14,734 bases of DNA. It comes from Gemmatimonadota bacterium. Lineage in GTDB: Bacteria; GCA-2686955. Of the stretch, positions 1 through 7,678 are shown in pieces. Below the pieces are notes generated by a model. That model was not told the DNA's origin, did not search any database, and saw only the letters and a program-made list of their open reading frames with translations. The position numbers were made by a program, and so were the translations under genes. Where the stretch lies: assembly GCA_002686955.1 (NCBI GenBank), contig NYZA01000119.1:1-14734 (forward strand). Direction: 5' to 3'. The first letter of the stretch is position 1. Each line of letters begins with the position of its first letter.

Positions 1-1
1 G

Positions 2-1054
2 CGCCCCGGCGATCACGAAGCCTACCGCCGCCTGGCCCACCACATCGCCGCGGCCGGAGACCCGCAGCGCGCCGCCGGCGTCGTGGAGAGCGCCCCGGGG
101 CCGATCGAAGCAGAGGGCATCGTTGCGCTCGCCTCCCACCTCCTCGCCGCGGCCCAACCCGAACGCGCCAATGCCTTGCTGAACAATGCCGCCTCCGACT
201 TCCCGCTGAGCACCGAGATCGCGTTGGCCCACGCCCGCATCCGCGCGGCTTCCGGAGAGCGGACCGAAGCCGCGCCGCTTTTCAGCCGCGCCGTCTCGCT
301 CGCTCCGGACGACACCGAGCTCGCCCTCGATTGCGCCGAGGGACTCATCGACATCGACAGGCCGAACGAAGCCGCCGGCATCCTGTTGCCGCTCTTGGCG
401 GAGACTTCTGATCTACGCGCGCGGCTCTTGATGGCGCGGGCAAGCGAAGACGATGCGAGCGCCCGGCGAATGCTGATCGAAGCCGCCGCGTCGGCCCGCC
501 CAGAGGAGCTGCGGAGGATCGCCTCGACCGCGCTCTCCTTCGGCAGTCCGAGAATCGCCGCCGAAATCTACGCGAAGGCGCTAGCGGCCGATCCGCGCGA
601 TGCGATCTCGCGCGTCGGAGAAGCGATCGCGCGTAGCCGCGCGGGCGATCCCGACGCGAGGGCGATGATGGAGAAGGCATCCGAAGACGCGGCGCTCTCG
701 CCGGCGCCGCGGCTGCGCTTGGCGTCGGAATGGCTGCGGCGGGGAGAGCCGGCGAACTGTCTGCCCCTGGCATTGCACGCGATCGAGGAGATGCCCTCGG
801 CCACCGCGCACCGGGAGGCGGGGCGCGCCCTGCTCGCCCTCGATCGCCCCGACGAAGCGGTCGCTCGGCTTCGCGAGGCGATCGCCTTCGACGCCGGTGA
901 CGCCATCGCGCAACTGGCGCTGGCGGAGGCGTTCATCCGCCTGGGCGACACCGAGTCGGCGCGTCCCCACCTGGTCCGGGCGACCCGGCTCGACCCCAGA
1001 GAGAGCACCCGAAAACGCGCGATCGAGCTGGCTTCCGGTAATCTCCGCCCATGA
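2..1054 (+). CDS. TPR-repeat protein, 5' end outside the window
   Basis: The frame is open from base 2 with no start needed inside the window, and its first 27 codons already read like a TPR helix pair (AYRRLAHHIAAAGDPQRAA). The GTG at 83 is therefore probably internal and the gene is cut by the window edge. About 350 residues are visible, made of eight to ten degenerate 34-residue TPR units. The clearest are near the C-terminus (AGRALLALDRPDEAVARLREAI and ALAEAFIRLGDTESARPHLVRA, shown here only as examples of the repeat). TPR arrays are protein-protein scaffolds, so no enzymatic role can be given. No membrane segment or signal peptide is visible in the part present. The stop overlaps the next start by 4 bp (ATGA), which suggests coupling to the glycosyltransferase and a role in the same glycan process. 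That role is inference; the TPR assignment is firm. Confidence 0.85.
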   Translation, partial: RPGDHEAYRRLAHHIAAAGDPQRAAGVVESAPGPIEAEGIVALASHLLAAAQPERANALLNNAASDFPLSTEIALAHARIRAASGERTEAAPLFSRAVSLAPDDTELALDCAEGLIDIDRPNEAAGILLPLLAETSDLRARLLMARASEDDASARRMLIEAAASARPEELRRIASTALSFGSPRIAAEIYAKALAADPRDAISRVGEAIARSRAGDPDARAMMEKASEDAALSPAPRLRLASEWLRRGEPANCLPLALHAIEEMPSATAHREAGRALLALDRPDEAVARLREAIAFDAGDAIAQLALAEAFIRLGDTESARPHLVRATRLDPRESTRKRAIELASGNLRP

Positions 1055-1785
1055 CGATCCGCGCCTCCGCCCTGGTGGTGGTCCCCACGCTGAACGAGCG
1101 AGAGAATATCCGCCCGCTCCTCGGGCGCCTGCGCGCCCTGCCCATCGAGGTCGACGTGTTGGTGGTCGACGACAACTCCCCCGACGGCACCTGGGAGCTG
1201 GTTCGCGACCTGGCCCGCGAAGACACACGGCTGCATCTCTTGCACCGGCAGGGCTTGCAAGGCCGCGGTCTCGCCGGCCGCGACGGCTTCATCGAGGCGT
1301 TACGGATGGGCGCCCAACGCATCGTCGAAATGGACGCCGATCTCTCCCACGATCCGGTCCACATCCCCGCGATGTTGAACGCTCTCGAGCGCTACGACGT
1401 GGTCTTGGGGTCCCGCGGTATCGACGGAGGCAGCGACGCGGACCGCGGAATCGGGCGTAAGACCCTCACGATCGCCGCCAATAGCTTCACGCGGGTCGTG
1501 CTCGGCCTTCGTGTGCGCGACTGCAACTCAGGTTTTCGGGCCTACCGGCGCTCCGCGATGGAGGCGATCGATCCGATCTCGCTCAAGAGCTTCGGCCCCG
1601 CGATCGTTCAAGAGGTGCTCTACCGCGCACACCGCGCGAAGCTCGATATCGGCGAAATCCCGATCCGCTTCGTCAACAGGCGGGTGGGCACCTCGCATCT
1701 GACCTTCGGCAAGCTCCTCACCGGCTACCTGACCGTGCTGCGACTTCGCATCGAAGAGCTCCTACCCAAGCGGAACAAGAGCTGA
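1051..1785 (+). CDS. Family 2 glycosyltransferase, polyprenyl-phosphate mannosyltransferase (Dpm1)-like
   Basis: The 244-residue protein has the order of motifs of dolichyl/polyprenyl-phosphate mannose synthases: VVVPTLNERENI (residues 9-20), VVDDNSPDG (38-46, nucleotide-sugar aspartates D40-D41), the metal-binding DAD at 95-97 followed by LSHDP, LGSR (119-122) and DCNSGFR (157-163). The family transfers mannose or a related sugar from a nucleotide donor to a polyprenyl phosphate on the cytoplasmic face of the membrane, giving a lipid-linked donor for GT-C type enzymes. Length is close to that of the single-domain soluble synthases, and there is no C-terminal GtrA-like or hydrophobic membrane domain, so it probably binds the membrane peripherally. 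ATG 1051 overlaps the TPR gene stop by 4 bp. The actual sugar is not readable from sequence; glucose or another hexose is possible. Confidence 0.93.
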   Translation: MTIRASALVVVPTLNERENIRPLLGRLRALPIEVDVLVVDDNSPDGTWELVRDLAREDTRLHLLHRQGLQGRGLAGRDGFIEALRMGAQRIVEMDADLSHDPVHIPAMLNALERYDVVLGSRGIDGGSDADRGIGRKTLTIAANSFTRVVLGLRVRDCNSGFRAYRRSAMEAIDPISLKSFGPAIVQEVLYRAHRAKLDIGEIPIRFVNRRVGTSHLTFGKLLTGYLTVLRLRIEELLPKRNKS

Positions 1786-3452
1786 TGGCCAAGCTCTACG
1801 TCTTCGCCTGGGACGGCGTCTCTTTCGATCTGCTGAGACCGTGGATGGACGAGGGAAGGCTGCCGAACCTGCGCGCTCTCATCGACGAAGGCGCGTCCGG
1901 CCCCCTTCCGACCGTCTTCCCGCCGGTCACGGCGACGAGCTGGTCGTCGTTCGCAACAGGCACCAATCCCGGAAGCCACGGCATCTTCGACATGACCCTG
2001 CTCCGGCGCGACGGCGCCCTGCGTGAAGAAGCCGCCTCGGCCCACTCCCTGCACGGGCGTACACTCTGGGATCTGGCTGCGCAGCACGGCTTGCGATCGA
2101 TCGTCGTGAATCTGCCCCCCACCTGGCCACCAAAACCGATGGAGGGGGCTCTCGTGGCGGATTTCCTGGCGCCGCAAGGGGATCGACGGCTGAGCTGGCC
2201 GCCCGAGCTGATCGACGAAATCGAGCAGCGATTCGGCCCTTACCGCCTGCACTTCAAGAAGATCTATCGCAAAGGGGGGATCGGTGAGCTCCTGGACGAG
2301 GCGCGCGAGGTCTTTCGTTACAAGTTGGGGGTGGTGGAGCATCTGACCCGGACCCGGGACTGGGACCTGGTGATCCACCACGTCTTCGGGAGCGACCGCC
2401 TCCAGCACGAGCTCTGGCACGTGCTCGATCCGAGCCATCCCGCGCACGATCCCGAGGAGGGCGCCGCGTGGGCGCCGAAGATCGCCGACTACTTCGACGA
2501 GCTCGACGCGGCGATCCCTCGGATTCGGAAATGGCTGGGGGTGGACGGAACGATCTGTCTCCTCTCCGACCACGGGTTCGGCCCGGTTCACCGATATCTC
2601 GTCCTCAACTGTTGGCTCCTGGAGCGCGGCTACCTGGTGCTGCGGAAGGGGGCGCTCTCGCGAATCCGCGCCGCTCTCTTCCGGAGTGGATTCACTCCCG
2701 ACCTCGCGTACCGAATCGCCGACAAGCTCGGACTCGGCCATCTGAGACATTCCGGCGGGATCGGAACACGCCACAAGCAGCTGGCCTTCGTCTCGAACTT
2801 CTTCCTCTCCTTCGCCGACGTGGACTGGAGCCGCACGGTGGCCTACAGCAAGGGGAACTTCGGCCAGATCTACATGAATGTGAGGGGCCGCGAGCCCGAG
2901 GGGATCCTCGACCCCGGCGAGGAGTACGAGGCGGCGAGGACCCGCATAATCTCCGACCTCGCCGCGCTGACCGAGCCGGGCGGGCGAGAGCTCCTCTTCG
3001 AATCGGTGTGGCGCCGTGAGGAGCTCTACAGGGGCGAGCTCGTAGATCGGGCGCCAGACATCCTATTCCTGCCGAAAGACATGCGGTGGAAAGCGTTGGG
3101 CGTTCTCGACTTCATCGCCAACAGCTTCGTCCTGCCGAACTTCGGCCAGAGTGGGGATCATCGAATGGACGGGATGTTCACCATCGCCGGTCCATCGATC
3201 CGGCGCGGCCACCGGATCACCGAGGCGCACATGCTCGATGTCGCGCCCACTCTGCTCCACCTGCTCGGGGCGCCCGTATCCGACCGGATGGAGGGGCGGG
3301 TGCTCCGCGAGGCGTTGACGGAGGAGCACGCGCGGGCGAATCCCGTCCTCACCGAAGACTACGGCCCGGGTGAAGGCTCCGCGGAGGCTCCGAGCGACGA
3401 CGAGCTCCAGCAGGTTAGAGATCAGCTCAAGGGGTTGGGCTACATTGGCTGA
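1785..3452 (+). CDS. Alkaline-phosphatase-superfamily phosphodiesterase (type I phosphodiesterase/nucleotide pyrophosphatase-like)
   Basis: The 555-residue protein belongs to the superfamily that includes nucleotide pyrophosphatases/phosphodiesterases and phosphoglycerate mutases. The two-zinc active site can be placed: D10 (FAWDG), the nucleophile T49 in PVTATSW ahead of TGTNPGSHGI (59-67), D204 and H208 (SDRLQH), D262-H263 (SDHGFGP) and H459 (SGDHRMDG). The set is complete, so activity is expected. Between D262-H263 and H459 lies a long stretch of about 190 residues that probably forms a cap controlling the substrate. There is no signal peptide and no membrane segment, so it should be cytoplasmic, unusual for NPP-type enzymes. 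The C-terminus ends QLKGLGYIG, a short ending also common in sulfatase-like members of this superfamily. Start ATG 1785 overlaps the upstream stop (TGATG). The substrate is unknown; a nucleotide sugar or a phosphodiester in the glycan made by the neighbours is a reasonable guess. Confidence 0.9.
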   Translation: MAKLYVFAWDGVSFDLLRPWMDEGRLPNLRALIDEGASGPLPTVFPPVTATSWSSFATGTNPGSHGIFDMTLLRRDGALREEAASAHSLHGRTLWDLAAQHGLRSIVVNLPPTWPPKPMEGALVADFLAPQGDRRLSWPPELIDEIEQRFGPYRLHFKKIYRKGGIGELLDEAREVFRYKLGVVEHLTRTRDWDLVIHHVFGSDRLQHELWHVLDPSHPAHDPEEGAAWAPKIADYFDELDAAIPRIRKWLGVDGTICLLSDHGFGPVHRYLVLNCWLLERGYLVLRKGALSRIRAALFRSGFTPDLAYRIADKLGLGHLRHSGGIGTRHKQLAFVSNFFLSFADVDWSRTVAYSKGNFGQIYMNVRGREPEGILDPGEEYEAARTRIISDLAALTEPGGRELLFESVWRREELYRGELVDRAPDILFLPKDMRWKALGVLDFIANSFVLPNFGQSGDHRMDGMFTIAGPSIRRGHRITEAHMLDVAPTLLHLLGAPVSDRMEGRVLREALTEEHARANPVLTEDYGPGEGSAEAPSDDELQQVRDQLKGLGYIG

Positions 3453-5973
3453 CACAAGGCACCGGGGGACGGCGGGGGCACTCCTGCTGCTGGCGGGATT
3501 CGCCCTCTTTCTGCTGCGAGAGCCACTCGTCGGTGACAAGACCTTCGCCGTCAACGATATGCGGCTCTTCGCCCCCTGGAATACGCCGGCGGAGCTCACG
3601 GAGCAAAACAACGCCGGAACCGACGGCACCCTGACCTTCTATCCCCGCCGCCTCTTCGCTCGCTCCGAGCTGCTCGCCGGACGCGTGCCTCTCTGGAACC
3701 CCTGGAACTTCGCCGGGCTCCCTTTCCAGGCCGATCCCCATACCGCGCTCTTCTACCCGCCGAACCTGCTTTATCTGCTGATCGAACCTCACGAGGCGAT
3801 GGCGTGGCTCGCCTGGCTGCAGCTCTTTCTGGCCGGAGCGTTCACCTACGCCTTCTGCCGCGAGCTCAATCTGCGCCCAGGCGCGGCCCTGATCGGCGGC
3901 TTGATCTTCCAGAGCAATCCCTTCCTCCTCACCCATCTGGTCAACCCCACCAACGCCGATTCGGGGATCTGGCTCCCGGCGAGCCTGCTCTTCATCGAGC
4001 GGATCCACCGAGGGCATCGCCCGCACGCGGCAGCCGCCTGTCTCGCGGCCACGGTCGCCCTATCGATCCTGGGGGGATTCCCGCCGATCGCCGTCTACGC
4101 ATTCTACGCCGTGGTGGCGTACGGCCTGGCGAAGATGGCGGCGGAATGGCGCGAGACGCGCGATCTTCGCCCGGGTCTCTTGATCGGCGCGGCGTTGGCG
4201 CTCGGCCTCGTGCTGGCCGCGGTGCAGCTCCTTCCGGTTCTGGAGCTCAGCCAAATCAGCGGGAGGAAGGCGGTCGCCTACGAGGATTTCCGAGCGATCT
4301 TCCTCCCCTTCGAGGCGCTCGTGAGCTACCTGGTGCCAGGCTTTTTCGGCGACCCCTTGCATTCCTGGCTGGGTGCGTTCTGCTCGGCCACGCGCGACCA
4401 GGCCTATGAATCGTACTTCTGGCGGAACAGCTATCTCGAGAACTCCGGCTACGCCGGCATCTTCCCCCTAGTGCTCGCCGCAGCGGCCATCGCCCGCCGA
4501 CGCCGCCCGAAGCTCGCCCTCTTCTTTCTGGGGATGTCGCTCATCTCGCTGACACTCACGCTCGGCTGGCCCACCTTCCGCTTGGCGCACACCTTCCTTC
4601 CCGGATTCAAGTTCAGCCGCATCTGCCGAATCACCTATCTCTACGGGACCGGCGTCGCGGTTCTCGGAGCTCTCGGGGTCGACGCACTGCTCGCGCGACG
4701 GCCCGGGCGAACCGGGCGCTGGATCGCGCTCCAGGTGGGCCTGGCGGCCGTGCTCCTGACGCTCGTGGTGCCGCCGAGCCGCGAGATCGACGAGCGGCTG
4801 GAGGCGCTGGGTGACCGAGGTAGATCGGTTCGGCACTCGGCCGACTGGATCGAGAACCGATCGGGGGCGTGGGATCTTGCGCGGCGCCGGATTTACTGGA
4901 ACTACGATACCTGGCTCAGGGGGATCATCGTTCTGCTCGGCCTCTCGACCGGGGCGGTAGTGATCCTCGTTCTCTACGGCCAGCGGATCATCGGGCCGCG
5001 TGCCTTCGTCGCCTGTTCCGCCTACCTGATCTCGGTCGACATCGCCATGGAGGCGGACCGCTACTTCACCTTCCAGGACGAGTTCTACCCATCTCATATG
5101 CCCGAGTCGATCGGGTTCCTTTCGAACGCCGCCGAGGGATCGAGAATCACCCGCTACGGCGACTTCAGAGAAGTGCTGCCCCCAAACTCCGGCCAGGTGT
5201 TTGGAATCGCCGACATTCAGGGATCGAATGCGCTGCTCCCCAGGCCGTACGGAGAGCTCGTCGCACAAGTCCACCCGGACATGTTCGTCGGCTTCAAGAA
5301 AGTGATCGCCATCCCCGATGCCGAGGCACTGGCGAGTCCGATCCTCGACCTGCTAGGCGTTCGCTATGCGATGTCTTCGCGTTTCATACCGACGGGAGAC
5401 CTTGCGTCGAGCGGCTCCCCGCTGCTGCACTGGAGGCTCGTCTACAACAAAGAGATCAAGATCTACGAAAACCGGCGCGCGCTTCCACGTGCATTCCTGG
5501 TCGAGGAAGCCCTGCACGCCCCCAGCGGCGGGCTCACTCTGAGGCTTCTCGACGATCCCGAGTTTCATCCCCGCCGGATCGTAGTCGTGCCGCCCGATGC
5601 TCCAACGCTCGAGCAGGTCTCCGCTTCCTCGGCCGAGCTCGCCGCCGGGCCGAGCTGGGTCGAGATCGACCACCGGCCTGGACGAATCGCGATCGACGCA
5701 CGGGTGGATAAACCCGCGTGGCTCGTCGTTACCGAAGCGGCCGCACCGGGCTGGCGGGCACGGCTCGACGGTGAGCGGGCTCAAGCCTGGCGCGCGAACC
5801 ATATCTTCCAGGCGATTCCCCTCGCACCCGGCGAGCACGAGGTCGAGCTGGAGTATCGGCCCCAAGCCATCCGCGTCGGTGCGTGGACCACCTTCGTCGC
5901 CGCAATCCTCGCGATCGGCCAGTGGCTCGGCCTGATCCACCCTCGCGCTCTGCCCGAGAGAAGCTCCGCATGA
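3445..5973 (+). CDS. YfhO-family multi-pass membrane protein, predicted GT-C-like glycosyltransferase
   Basis: I place the start at TTG 3445, giving 842 residues. It overlaps the upstream stop by 8 bp and has AAGGGG 10 nt ahead. GTG 3370 would give 867 residues but needs an 83-bp overlap and adds a charged, unconserved-looking leader. Family hallmarks are a first hydrophobic helix (about residues 9-24), then VNDMRLFAPWN (D38), WNPWNFAGLPF (84-94), ADPHTALFYPPN (96-107), many hydrophobic helices up to about residue 515-530, a 'PGFKFSRICRITY' segment, a soluble region, a beta-rich C-terminal part (WLVVTEAAAPGWRA) and a last helix near 813-831. YfhO proteins are linked in Firmicutes to glycosylation of teichoic acids and resemble GT-C enzymes that use polyprenyl-phosphate sugars on the outer face of the membrane. 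The Dpm1-like enzyme two genes upstream could supply that donor. The family call is firm; acceptor and sugar are unknown. Confidence 0.9.
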   Translation: MADTRHRGTAGALLLLAGFALFLLREPLVGDKTFAVNDMRLFAPWNTPAELTEQNNAGTDGTLTFYPRRLFARSELLAGRVPLWNPWNFAGLPFQADPHTALFYPPNLLYLLIEPHEAMAWLAWLQLFLAGAFTYAFCRELNLRPGAALIGGLIFQSNPFLLTHLVNPTNADSGIWLPASLLFIERIHRGHRPHAAAACLAATVALSILGGFPPIAVYAFYAVVAYGLAKMAAEWRETRDLRPGLLIGAALALGLVLAAVQLLPVLELSQISGRKAVAYEDFRAIFLPFEALVSYLVPGFFGDPLHSWLGAFCSATRDQAYESYFWRNSYLENSGYAGIFPLVLAAAAIARRRRPKLALFFLGMSLISLTLTLGWPTFRLAHTFLPGFKFSRICRITYLYGTGVAVLGALGVDALLARRPGRTGRWIALQVGLAAVLLTLVVPPSREIDERLEALGDRGRSVRHSADWIENRSGAWDLARRRIYWNYDTWLRGIIVLLGLSTGAVVILVLYGQRIIGPRAFVACSAYLISVDIAMEADRYFTFQDEFYPSHMPESIGFLSNAAEGSRITRYGDFREVLPPNSGQVFGIADIQGSNALLPRPYGELVAQVHPDMFVGFKKVIAIPDAEALASPILDLLGVRYAMSSRFIPTGDLASSGSPLLHWRLVYNKEIKIYENRRALPRAFLVEEALHAPSGGLTLRLLDDPEFHPRRIVVVPPDAPTLEQVSASSAELAAGPSWVEIDHRPGRIAIDARVDKPAWLVVTEAAAPGWRARLDGERAQAWRANHIFQAIPLAPGEHEVELEYRPQAIRVGAWTTFVAAILAIGQWLGLIHPRALPERSSA

Positions 5974-7676
5974 AGATCCTGGGAATCAACTGCTACCACA
6001 ATTTCGCTTCCGCCAGCCTCGTCGACGAGGAGCGCATCGTCGCCAGCGTCGAAGAGGAACGGCTGAGCAGAATCCGTTACGACGGATCGTTCCCCGAGCG
6101 GTCGATCGCCGCCTGTCTGGAGATCGGCGGCGCCGAAATCGGCGACATCGATCATGTCGCGTTCTACTACAACCCCTGGCTCGGCTTGGGCAAACGTGCC
6201 GTCGAGCTGCTAAAGGGCTTTCCCGGATCGCTCGGGGGAGCGGTCGGCGACTACGGATCGGAGTGGTTCAAGATCGCTCGCGTGGAAAAAGAGATTCGGC
6301 GCCGCTTCCGGGGGAAGGGTCGCAAGCCTCGCTTCCGTTTCCATTGGGTCGATCACTATGTCGCCCACGCGGCGAGCTGCTTCCTGCTCTCCCCTTTCGA
6401 GCGCGCGGCGATCCTCTGCATCGACGGCAACGGCGAGCAGTCGACCACCTGGCTCGGCGTGGGCGACGGCGTTCATATGACCCCGCTCGCCGAAGTCCCC
6501 TTCCCCCACTCCCTCGGTCTGCTCTACGCAACCGTGACGGAGTACCTCGGCTACCTCAACAACGCGCACGAGGGGAAAGTGATGGGACTCGCCCCCTACG
6601 GGAAGCCGGTCCATATCGACGCATTTCGCGAGATCGTCCGTTGGATCGACGGGGGACAGTTTCGGCTCGATCTCTCCTACTTCCTCTTCCACCGTGACAC
6701 GCGGCGGTGGTTTTCCCCCCTCTTCGAGCAGCGCTTCGGTCCGGCCCGCGGCCGCGACGACGAGCTCGAAGACCGACACGCCGACATCGCCGCCACCGCG
6801 CAGCTCAGAACCGAAGAGATCGGGCTGGCGCTGGCGCGCGAGCTCTACGATCAAGCCGGCACGCCGAATCTCTGCCTCGCCGGCGGTGTGGTGCTCAACA
6901 GCGTGATGAACGGCAGAATTCAGCGCGAAACCCGATTCGAGAACCTTTTCATTCAGCCCGCGGCGAACGACGCCGGCACCTCGCTCGGAGCGGCCCTCCA
7001 TGTCCGCGCCCGCCTCTTGCCCGATCGAATCCCGATGGACACGGTCTACCTCGGGCCGGGGGTGCGGGACGGAACGATCGATGAGGCCGCCAAGGAGTGG
7101 AAGCTGCCTGAGCTCACCGGCGTCGACCCGATCGACGAAGCCGCGCGCCTTCTGGACGAGGGGGCCGTCGTGGGCTGGTTCCACGGCAGAATGGAGATCG
7201 GTCCTCGGGCCCTCGGCAACCGATCGATCCTGGCCGATCCCCGCCGGGCCGACATGAAAGACCGGATCAACCACAAGATCAAGAAGCGGGAATCGTATCG
7301 CCCCTTCGCTCCGGTCGTTCTCGAAGAGAAGAGGGGGGACTGGTTCGAGAGCGACGCGCCCTCCCCCTACATGCTCCAGGTCGTCTCGGTTCGCCCCGCT
7401 CGGCGGGAGCAGATCCCCGCGGTCACCCATGTCGACGGAACCGCTCGGCTCCAGACCGTCGGCCGGCGGGAAAACCCGGCGTACTATGGAATCGTCGAGG
7501 CGTTCGAGAAGCGCACCGGCGTGCCGGTCCTCCTCAACACTTCGTTCAACTGGGCCGGACAGCCGATGGTCCACACCCCGTCAGAGGCCGCCCGCACCTT
7601 CGTCGAGTCGGGGATGGACTGGCTGGTGATGGAGGGGCGCCTCTTCGGACGTCCCGATGAACAACCGGGCGACTGA
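5970..7676 (+). CDS. Carbamoyltransferase, NodU/CmcH/TobZ family
   Basis: Start ATG 5970 overlaps the YfhO stop by 4 bp (ATGA) and begins MKILGINCYHNFAS, the usual family N-terminus, giving 568 residues. An upstream in-frame start at 5883 only adds unrelated residues. The N-terminal Kae1-like domain shows the metal ligands H129 and H133 (DHYVAHAA), D152 (CIDGNGE) and D334 (ANDAGTSLG), plus GKVMGLAPYGKP (202-213) and CLAGGVVLN (302-310). The C-terminal YrdC-like half carries EIGPRALGNRSI (409-420), YRPFAPVV (443-450) and LLNTSFN (521-527). In the characterised TobZ, carbamoyl phosphate and ATP give carbamoyl-adenylate, and the carbamoyl group is passed to a sugar hydroxyl. All landmarks are present, so the protein should be active in the cytoplasm. 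Its place in the operon suggests it decorates the glycan precursor made by the neighbours; the acceptor is not known. Confidence 0.95.
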   Translation: MKILGINCYHNFASASLVDEERIVASVEEERLSRIRYDGSFPERSIAACLEIGGAEIGDIDHVAFYYNPWLGLGKRAVELLKGFPGSLGGAVGDYGSEWFKIARVEKEIRRRFRGKGRKPRFRFHWVDHYVAHAASCFLLSPFERAAILCIDGNGEQSTTWLGVGDGVHMTPLAEVPFPHSLGLLYATVTEYLGYLNNAHEGKVMGLAPYGKPVHIDAFREIVRWIDGGQFRLDLSYFLFHRDTRRWFSPLFEQRFGPARGRDDELEDRHADIAATAQLRTEEIGLALARELYDQAGTPNLCLAGGVVLNSVMNGRIQRETRFENLFIQPAANDAGTSLGAALHVRARLLPDRIPMDTVYLGPGVRDGTIDEAAKEWKLPELTGVDPIDEAARLLDEGAVVGWFHGRMEIGPRALGNRSILADPRRADMKDRINHKIKKRESYRPFAPVVLEEKRGDWFESDAPSPYMLQVVSVRPARREQIPAVTHVDGTARLQTVGRRENPAYYGIVEAFEKRTGVPVLLNTSFNWAGQPMVHTPSEAARTFVESGMDWLVMEGRLFGRPDEQPGD

Positions 7677-7678
7677 TC

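Noticed and set aside
1725-2774. A 349-codon minus-strand frame over the phosphodiesterase gene
   Set aside because: Shadow of the real gene; the protein is rich in charged, low-complexity residues and has no domain.
6210-7574. A 454-codon open frame on the minus strand inside the carbamoyltransferase gene
   Set aside because: It is antisense to a gene with full family motifs, shows no recognisable domain, and such frames are common in GC-rich DNA because of third-position bias.
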